Positions 56,928-64,000 of a stretch of DNA of 64,000 nucleotides are shown piece after piece. The notes beneath the pieces are model-generated. The model was given only the letters and a program-made list of their open reading frames with translations. It was not told the origin of the DNA and did not search any database. How positions within the stretch are numbered: position 1 is the first letter of the stretch; every line of letters starts with the position of its first letter. The stretch covers positions 14,430,499 to 14,494,498 of the forward strand of contig OZ020250.1 in assembly GCA_963971285.1 (NCBI GenBank), in the 5' to 3' direction. Made by a program: the position numbers and the translations under genes. This DNA is from Astropecten irregularis (Eukaryota > Echinodermata > Asteroidea > Paxillosida > Astropectinidae).

Positions 56928-58575
56928 TAATGGCCTGGCTATAATATCAATGGGAATAATGTATATAGTAGTATGACGGTGAAAACTGGCTAAAAAAGAC
57001 AAATACGTATCCTTTGTGACTTGTCCATCGCGAAGAGCCGCTACTCCTACTGTAACTCACGTACGACCTTTCATATTTTCCCTAAACAGCGGACGATTCT
57101 TTAGTTCTATTTCCCTAATCTATAGTAAACCTAAATCCTTCTATTCAAACATGCATAACGACGAATTACCCCAGTTTCACGATGATGATGTCACAACTAC
57201 ACACAACTGCCGTCAGCCACTAGATAGCGGCAGAGATCATATCAGGACTGTTTTTGTGTGTTATTCAATGTCACCGGATACTCGGGGTAATTTGAACAAG
57301 AGACGTGGGGGAAATATGAAAGTTTATTGTTACCTGAGAACATATGACTGTACGTGATATGGTGAACGCCAGTAAGAGAAACCGGCAAAAAAGGTAAATC
57401 GCCAACAAAAATTACAAGATTTTATTACAACTGTGCACCTTTTCCTAAATACAGCTTCTGTTGTCCTCCATTGACCAAACACAAGAAGATCGAGTTTCTG
57501 TCTTGGGCATATCACACCGTACACATACATACACGGAGCAAATTTCTTTTTCACTTAACCTAGATTTATGCCAGTCCTTGCGGCGTCTTAAGGGCTTTAG
57601 ACTTGGGTACTCTTGTCGGTGTTCCCGAGAAGCAGACAGAAATATATATCGCCAGTTGTTATCAAGTAAATCTTTTCCCATAACTCCATAAGACACGTGT
57701 GATGACGAGTTACCCTAGATAATAATGCTGGGACATAATTGGCGGGAAACAATCTGACTCAATTTTTTTTTGGTGATGGAAGAGATGAAGTTACGTTATT
57801 ATTTAGGCCTAGGCGTTTGATGAAATTGTGCCGTATAACTGGTATATAGAGCCCACCATATGCAGGAATTATCTTTTATCTCGCCGTCCTCTTCACAATC
57901 TTCTCACTCGCTTTCATATTGCGATCTAATTCATTCATAAATTGATCTAGTTTTCCTTTCACTTGATTCCCCATTATCCTCATACACTACCAGGCCGTGT
58001 CCCAATTACCTGGCTATGACTTACACTCACACACGAGAAGCTATTGTAGCCGCTATAAACACAGACACGTTGGGAAATTCAAGCCGCAGCCATTATGATT
58101 CGTAAGTGGCTTGGGCTCATATTTCTTTAGTATCACGTCTGGTATCCAGACTTGATTTGATTGCCACTGCACGTTCAAACGACGAATTCACCCGACTAAA
58201 TTGAGAACTTTTGATGTGACAAAAAGAGGTGTGGCAATTCGCTTGGGTAAATATACTTCGCTTGTCATGTTGCTCTCCATAGTGAGCAATGTAGAGGTCC
58301 TCTCTTACGTATCAAACTACAGAACAACCAGAAACGTGTGGCACACACGTATACAGACCTCACTTTTGCAACGACCCCTCCCCCCCCCCGCCTCGCGGCA
58401 CGCCCCAAGTCTTTACCAGGCAAGCGAAAAGTTAGCTCCACAATTTGTACAAATTGTCACCCTAAATTTGTGAAAGATGTCATGTTAAAGCTAACTAATA
58501 ATGGAATTGTTCTAGTTCCCAATTAGACTGGTTGAATATAATCTTAACGTACGTGGAAGTAATTGATTAATTTGC
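56928..58575. other. Gene-free stretch
   Basis: Open frames at 57016..57357 and 58201..58473 lack recognisable domains. No repeat family recognised. Confidence 0.3.
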
Positions 58576-59014
58576 TTAAAGGTAATTTCATACTTTGGTT
58601 TTTATCAAAGAAATGCAGGCTCATTGGCAAAAATATCAAGAAAGATACAGTAACAGTCATATTATGTCAAATTCCCAGTCTCAGTTTTACAGTGGTCGGT
58701 TTCACCAAACTCATCGTAACTTACTATCAATCGTACGTAGGACTTATGATACATTGCAGCCCTACATTGGATGCGATGGGTTATCCTTCGTAACTCGGGT
58801 TACGATTAATCGTAGGACCGTTCGTGGAATCGACCACAGGATTTTTGATCTTCAGAAGATCAAAACTGGTTTGGGTCTATTGGCTTGACTCTTTTCTGGA
58901 TAAATACAACACGTTAGGCAGAAACAAATTTACGGTATGTTTCTACCCTGTAAGTTATAGGTAAAACTGTAAAGATTTTTGTTTCACTATGCTACCAAAG
59001 TATGATACTACCTA
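58576..59014. mobile_element. TTAA MITE type I split by an E-family MITE
   Basis: TTAA at 58576..58579; right end ACCAAAGTATGATACTACCT then AACA. Centre GATCTTCAGAAGATC. Insert at 58693..58838. Confidence 0.83.
58693..58838. repeat. E-family MITE nested in a TTAA MITE
   Basis: GTGGTCGGTTTCACCAAAC at left, GTGGAATCGACCAC at right. Confidence 0.83.
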
Positions 59015-60129
59015 ACATTTGATAATCCGTGTTATTCAGTGTGTGATCTTTTTACCAACAATGAACTGTCATTCTCGAAAATTCAAATGTTCGGATCAGC
59101 ATGTGCTAACAGTACCAAACATTAAATTCAATCATCAATTTCAAGACGCAATTTAATATTTACTCAAGACATCCATCACTTTGAAGCATCTTTGACATAA
59201 TAATACACTTTTTTTTCAATTCACATCTTCTTAAAAAAGCGCATGCACATACCTTTCTTGGAAAAAGTTAAAGCATTTTGCGGCAAATACCGGACGGTTT
59301 CAATAAAAATCGGTTTGACCCTTTTCACAACACAGCTGCGAAAGCACTCGAAGACCGGTTTGGGGACAAGCAGTTTGTAGGTATTCCATAATTTGCAGAA
59401 AGAGGATGCATGGAAAATGCTTGTGGACGACTTTATAGGTTTATTTTTTGATCTCAAAAAGGTTGGCTTAACTCTGTAGTTTACAGATAAAGATCTGCTT
59501 TTTTGATCAGGGAGTATTTTTTTAGGGTAAGGATGTATTGGGTCGATTGTTTACGTCAATTCCTCATTGCTTCAATGCATGGCAATTTCATGTATAGGCG
59601 TAATAAGATTTCCTTCAGCCGCGAGACCACGCGAAAAAGCACGCGTGCGGCTGTGACATTGTTTCCCCTATAGCTAGCTAAAGCTATACCGTGAGTGTCG
59701 GTGTGCGTAGGTTTTGGGCTTAAGCGTCGCAGAGTTCATGAGAACTGGCATTTGGAATCCTCTAATGTAACGTCGTTCCTTCCGCAAATTCATCACGTTT
59801 AGCTGGATATGGGCCATTGTCCCGCCGAACAAAACAGAGATAGAAAATTGCTTGACATTATGAAGCAGGGTTACCGGGTAAAGCTGTGTGAATGGAATCG
59901 TATTATTTGTGATAGGATTGCATGGTCTATAAGAAGCAACCTTTTAAAAATACATTATTTATATATTGCTTGGTTTGTTTTTGTTTGTTTGCTTTTAACT
60001 CAAAGTTGCCCCGTGCTTTATTTGGTGCGGGATGGCTAATGATTTAAACAGTGATGCTGAGTAGTTCACTAAACAGTCCCAAATTGTCCTCTTGTTCAAG
60101 TGTAAAGTCATCTCTTTATTGTACCGGTG
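59015..60129. other. Gene-free stretch
   Basis: About 1.1 kb without a recognised gene or repeat. Confidence 0.3.
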
Positions 60130-60497
60130 TTAAAGGTGTAATACATGATTAGTAAAGGTCACAGAACAGCACTCACACTTTGTTCGATCCAGCATGTACA
60201 TAAAATGATAAACCGGTGAAAATCTGAGCTCAATCGGACATTTGATTCATGAGGAAAAAAACCCGAAAATCTGTCACAATTTTTCTTTTAAAACATAAAG
60301 AACGGTTTTGATCTTACTCCGATATCAAAACTGTTTTCGGTCTTTGTTTGACTAATTTCTGGATAGATACAGCATTTCAGGTGGAAATATTTTAACGGTA
60401 TATTTCTACCAACACCATCTTTATAACTTGAAAGTTAAAGGTAAATCTGTGAACATTTCTGTTTGGGTATGTTACCAATCCTATAATATACCTTTAA
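60130..60497. mobile_element. TTAA MITE type II
   Basis: TTAA at 60130..60133 and 60494..60497; complete. Confidence 0.87.
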
Positions 60498-61218
60498 CGT
60501 GCAATAACTGAAGGCGTTAAAGCACAATGTATCCGTGACGTTAGCCAGCAGTTTAATGACGTCACAGGTCATGCGCATCATGTACATAACAATATCAATG
60601 ATTATGCAAACAATTCATTGCCCTTCAACGACGTAGATGAGCACTTCACTAAGTGCCTTTTGAGCACGCATGTAAAAATCATGCGCTGGCTAGGGTGGGA
60701 TTCGAACCCACGACTTCAATAATGATCCAGAAAAAAGCCAAAGCACTGACATCACCTGGCGTGTACAAAAAAAGGGGGAGGCAAGCCCCGCCCCCAGGTG
60801 CACCACGAGCTTTTTTCGTCTCCAGGTGCACCTGAATCTAACCTCGAATTGAGCTCTTAGGCCTATGCACGAGGTTTATAGATGATCCTGGATACCTTTA
60901 CATATACACGCAACTATACGCAAACAAGACGATCTCACCCATACTCTTTATACAAGCACTCATGCCAAGAAGACAAATTGAAATACCGCGAAAACATCAT
61001 AAACAAGTTCACTTCCAAGGTCTTCCGTTACGTATACGAATTACAATATGGGATAATTTTACAAGCACACTGCATTCGGCCGGGGGCTCCAAGGCTGACA
61101 AGTCATTCTTACTGAAAATGAACACAGGATTTCGACGTAAAAAGATGACATTTGTTTTATCAAATCAACAAATAACCACATTGGAAAGTGACTGGGTTAA
61201 TCTTTAAGTCAAACAAAT
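60498..61218. other. Gene-free stretch with a tRNA-like relic
   Basis: On minus, GGGTTCGAATCCC at about 60696..60709 is a B-box-like sequence without a cloverleaf. CTTCAACGACGTAGATGAGC (60621) recurs in diverged form at about 62470 beyond the NOX5 exon. Confidence 0.4.
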
Positions 61219-61300
61219 TGACTGGAGCGGGATTCGAACCAGCAACCACCGGAATACCGTATACCGGTGCTGTACCAACTGAGCTTTTCAAGCCCTATGT
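61219..61300 (-). mobile_element. tRNA-derived SINE head
   Basis: On minus: A-box side AGCTCAGTTGGTACAGC, B box GGTTCGAATCC, then CGCTCCAGTCA. Same family as 45053..45410; only the tRNA-like head is clear. Confidence 0.72.
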
Positions 61301-61317
61301 TGGTGGTGTCTCCTATA

Positions 61318-61478
61318 GGCCTTATTCACGGTGCATCCATCCTGCATTCGAAGCAGTGTAATCAAACCGAGGCTTGGATTCAAAATAGTCTGGTACCCGT
61401 TTTCTTTGAGAAATTGTGTTATCTTTTCCAACGGATATACGAGGAAGGTGACAAAATGGATGCACCATGAATAAGGCC
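61318..61478. mobile_element. TIR element upstream of the NOX5 exon
   Basis: 23-bp ends starting GGCCTTATTCA with one mismatch between the two (GGTGCATCCAT inner part). Non-coding, 161 bp. Confidence 0.82.
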
Positions 61479-61630
61479 AATTCATAGTGAATTAACTTTA
61501 TCCGTTGGCAGTCAGAAGCCACGGAACCACTAACAAATCGCTATATCACAAGGAACATTGAACAATAAAACGTGGATTGTTTATCTAATTTTGGTTGCGT
61601 TTTTCTTGTATTTTCTTTCCCCTGGTGAAG

Positions 61631-61815
61631 AAATTTCCGGACTGGTTCGAAAGACCGGTGCTCTGCCGGTGATGGAGAAGGGCGATGAGTTCCGTATGAC
61701 GGTGGAGGATGACGCCAAGTGGCTGGAGTGGGCTCAGAGACAGTTTGCGGCCATCGCAGGAAATGACCGGCTCATTGACTGGCAGGAATTCAAATTGGCC
61801 CTCAAGGTCAAAAAG
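61631..61815 (+). CDS. NOX5: NADPH oxidase 5-like, N-terminal EF-hand exon (gene continues beyond window)
   Basis: One exon of a calcium-activated NADPH oxidase (superoxide generator of cell and organelle membranes). From the ATG at 61672 the frame reads MEKGDEFRMTVEDDAKWLEW, then AQRQFAAIAGNDRLIDWQEF and KLALKVKK, ending at a GT donor (61816) in phase 0. The pattern EDAxWLxWxxxQFxxIAGxDxxIxxQEFKxALxVK is the start of animal NOX5, the first, degenerate EF-hand helix-loop-helix. Upstream of the ATG the frame stays open to an AG at 61629..61630 preceded by a pyrimidine-rich tract, so this may be a second exon entered by splicing rather than the first exon; both are possible. The remaining EF hands and the heme, FAD and NADPH domains are not in the window: the following 2.2 kb is intron filled with a mariner-like MITE, a minisatellite and a LINE relic. 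Confidence 0.8.
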
Positions 61816-61868
61816 GTAAGACAAAATTGGAATGAAACTCATCGGCCCCCTATTAAACCCATGTTTTA

Positions 61869-62348
61869 CAGAGTGAGTCAAAAAGAACTTGACCGGGATT
61901 GGTAATGTTTTTCAAAACAAACAAATGAGACTTAAAAGTTCAGTAAAGCATTATATTTAACAAGCACTGTCTCATGGTTATTGGAAAAAAAATGAAACAA
62001 ATTGATCATTCCTAAGAGGAGTTATGTCTATTTTAATGAAGGCACTCATTTTGCAAGCTGTCCATGGAATACTTGACAAAACCAATTTAGTACACATTTT
62101 AGCTCATGTGTACGTACGTAGTTATTTTGACTAACACCCTTCAGATGATTAGATTCAGTCAAGCATTATGGACATCTTTATTAAAATAGACATAACTCCT
62201 CTTAGGAATGATCAATTTGTTTCATTCTTTTTTTTTTAATAAGCAGGAGAGAATTGTTGTTACATAAATGCTTTCCTGAACTTTTGAGTGTCATTTGTTT
62301 CTTAAAAAAACATCATCAATCCCGTCAACTTCTTTTTGACTCGCCCTG
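61869..62348. mobile_element. Mariner-like MITE, complete
   Basis: CAGAGTGAGTCAAAAAGAAC at left and AAGTTCTTTTTGACTCGCCC-type right end (plus reads CTTTTTGACTCGCCCTG), between TA at 61867 and 62349. The inverted ends reach over 200 bp inward; both arms contain the GGAGTTATGTCTATTTTAAT segment. Tc1/mariner-type non-autonomous element in the presumed NOX5 intron. Confidence 0.88.
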
Positions 62349-62499
62349 TAGATGTTCGTTGGATTGTGGCTGGGTGGTTGGGTGTTGAATAAATGGTAAT
62401 AGTTTTCGGTTTGTTGTTTGTGGTGTCCGACTGCTGCACTAACTACTTTATAAGCTGCAAATTAGACTTGCCCTTCACCGACGTGGATGAGCACTGTAC

Positions 62500-62960
62500 A
62501 CTCTTAAAAAAATTGGTTAATATTTAACCAATTTTTTACCCAACGTTGGTCAAAATACCAACTGCAAACATTGTTGGGCTATGTTTACCAACCCCAGATG
62601 GGTGATTTGTTTTAACCATCAAATAGGCAAATAATTTACCCAATTATTGGCTTCTTGTTTTCTACCCATAAGTTGGTTAATTTTATTTACCTAAAAATTG
62701 GTCAAACCCGATTACCTAAAAATTGGTCAAACCCGGTTTACCTAATAATTGGTCAAATCCGGTTACCTAATAATTGGTCAAATCCGGTTACCTAATATGT
62801 GGGCAAATGACATGTCACCAAATATTGGTCAAACTGCCCTTCCCATTTATTGGTCAATACCATATCGCCAACTATTGGTCAAATTCATTTACCCAACTAT
62901 ATTTCCAACAATTATTGGTCAAATTTGTAGTAGGCCTATGATATAATTATTGGTCAATTG
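62500..62960. repeat. 25-bp minisatellite with ATTGGTCAAA units
   Basis: Best-preserved units at 62690..62800: ATTGGTCAAATCCGGTTACC followed by TAATA. Outer units degrade but keep TTGGTCAA. It begins near a short palindrome TTGGTTAATATTTAACCAA (62512). Confidence 0.82.
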
Positions 62961-63398
62961 TAGTTGTCCTCGTACAATATTTTTGTTGACCTTTGCAAAT
63001 TATCCAAGAACAAAATTCCTATCAGGTTGCCTCAAAACATCCCAATATTGTGATCAACTGCAGTTCAAATTATCACACATTCACCTAATAGAAGTAATAA
63101 GTTGCATTCTTTGAAATGAATGGGGATTAAATATAACAAATCAAATGTCAAGGAACAAGTTTTGAACAGAACAAAAGTTTATTGAAGCCATGGATTGGTC
63201 TAACTTCCACATAAAGTAATTACAATAACCTTCAAATCTTGATCTCAAAATGATGGAGATTGTTTAATTGGAAATGTTTAGTTAACCTTACAAAACTGTT
63301 TTTGTATATCAGAAATAATGGTACAAAGATATGTTATTTCTGAGAAACACATCAAACTTCTGTATAACTTCTATAATTTGCTGATTAAATCTCAGCTT
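62961..63398. other. Presumed NOX5 intron sequence
   Basis: AT-rich; nothing recognised before the LINE relic. Confidence 0.35.
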
Positions 63399-63790
63399 GA
63401 CCATGTCAAATTGCAAGATGACCTGTCCAAGCTTCATGAATGAGCATGCAAATGGGGAATGAGGTTTAATACCTCAAAATGCCAAGTTATGAGCATTTGT
63501 CCAAAATCATCATACTTCTATAACATCAACGACCATATCTTAAAACACACATCTCAAAAAAGAAATATCTAGGAGTCATCCTGTCTGACGACCTAAAATG
63601 GACTTCACATATCAATAATACCACAAAGAAAGCAAACGCAGTACTGCGACTCCTCCAAAGAAACCTACGATTCTGCCCTGAGCAATGCAAATGAACTGTA
63701 TATGCTGTACTGACTCGCTCGATTATGGAGTATACATGGAGCTTGTGTGTGGGATTCATTTCTTCAAAAAGAAATCAACAAAGTTATTTG
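63399..63790 (+). pseudogene. Decayed non-LTR retrotransposon reverse transcriptase fragment (CR1/L2-like)
   Basis: C-terminal part of a LINE reverse transcriptase in at least three frames. Visible motifs in order: LQDDLSKLHEWACKWGMRFN-type palm text with an in-frame stop, TSKCQVMSI, then after a frameshift KKYLGVILSDDLKWTSHI, KANAVLRLLQRNLRFCP, TRSIMEYTWS, and after another shift VWDSFLQKEINKV. This order (YLGV, DLKW..HI, LRNLR, LVRP-like, VWDP) is the thumb region of Jockey/CR1/L2-clade elements. Stops and shifts show it is dead. It lies in the presumed NOX5 intron and may continue past the window edge. Confidence 0.88.
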
Positions 63791-64000
63791 GATCATAAGA
63801 ACAAAAAAATATATATATATATTTAAATCTGTATGAAAATACATCTGCATGGCTTCTTCTTTTGCCTTTATAGAAACAAAAGTATATTTATAAAGAAAGA
63901 AATGTTTCCTTTGACAAAAGTAACGCTTTTATTTTAAAAGATGCAACACAGCAATTTAAAATGTCACAGCAAGACCTGGCAGATCATTTAGTACACACCA

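Noticed and set aside
56657-57002. Tyr/Ala-rich minus-strand frames
   Set aside because: They are translations of the phased GCGTA array.
60680-60752. tRNA gene on the minus strand
   Set aside because: Only a B-box-like sequence; no acceptor or D arm can be drawn.

Overview
The window is nuclear DNA of an animal: spliced genes with GT-AG introns, long AT-rich gene-poor stretches, and a dense load of short DNA transposons (MITEs), tRNA-derived SINEs, satellites and hairpin-forming repeats. The 11-beta-hydroxysteroid-dehydrogenase-like and NOX5-like proteins, together with the style of the repeats, suggest a marine deuterostome invertebrate, most probably an echinoderm. I cannot name the species, and this taxonomic call is inference.

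Only three protein-coding loci are well supported. On the minus strand lie two tandem six-exon paralogues of an ER-anchored short-chain dehydrogenase (HSD11B1-like), copy A at 1148..3308 and copy B at 5154..7938. They have identical intron phases and intact catalytic residues. The duplication also carried 3' flanking sequence and a promoter-side block with a CAAGGTCA nuclear-receptor-type half-site. Near the right end, one exon of a NADPH oxidase 5-like gene (plus strand, 61631..61815) encodes the first calcium-binding region; later exons lie outside the window. A decayed reverse transcriptase fragment of a CR1/L2-type LINE sits at 63399..63790. The 50 kb between the dehydrogenases and NOX5 shows no gene I recognise.

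That middle region is a layered transposon landscape. About 31 copies of a MITE superfamily flanked by TTAA make up roughly a sixth of the window. Three further hairpin or TIR families behave like Harbinger elements (3-bp CWG or TWA target duplications), and a Tc1/mariner-like MITE has TA duplications. Several insertions can be dated relative to each other because an intact empty site exists elsewhere in the window. Other repeats are a 54-bp satellite (32522..33329), trinucleotide arrays, a G-rich array, a 25-bp minisatellite, and two arrays in which a CGTA core recurs every 10 to 11 bp.

The most interesting signal is a set of foldback loci whose loops or arms carry hammerhead-ribozyme-like modules. 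The clearest is at 53751..53829: CTGATGA core, stem II hairpin, GAAAC and an extended stem I, flanked by perfect 65-bp inverted repeats. Related, more decayed modules ending in GAAAC, a self-complementary stem III and a GTC triplet recur at 15108, 15689, 15906, 30051, 38355, 40912 and 41358. Together they look like the remains of Penelope-type retroelement ends spread as inverted pairs.
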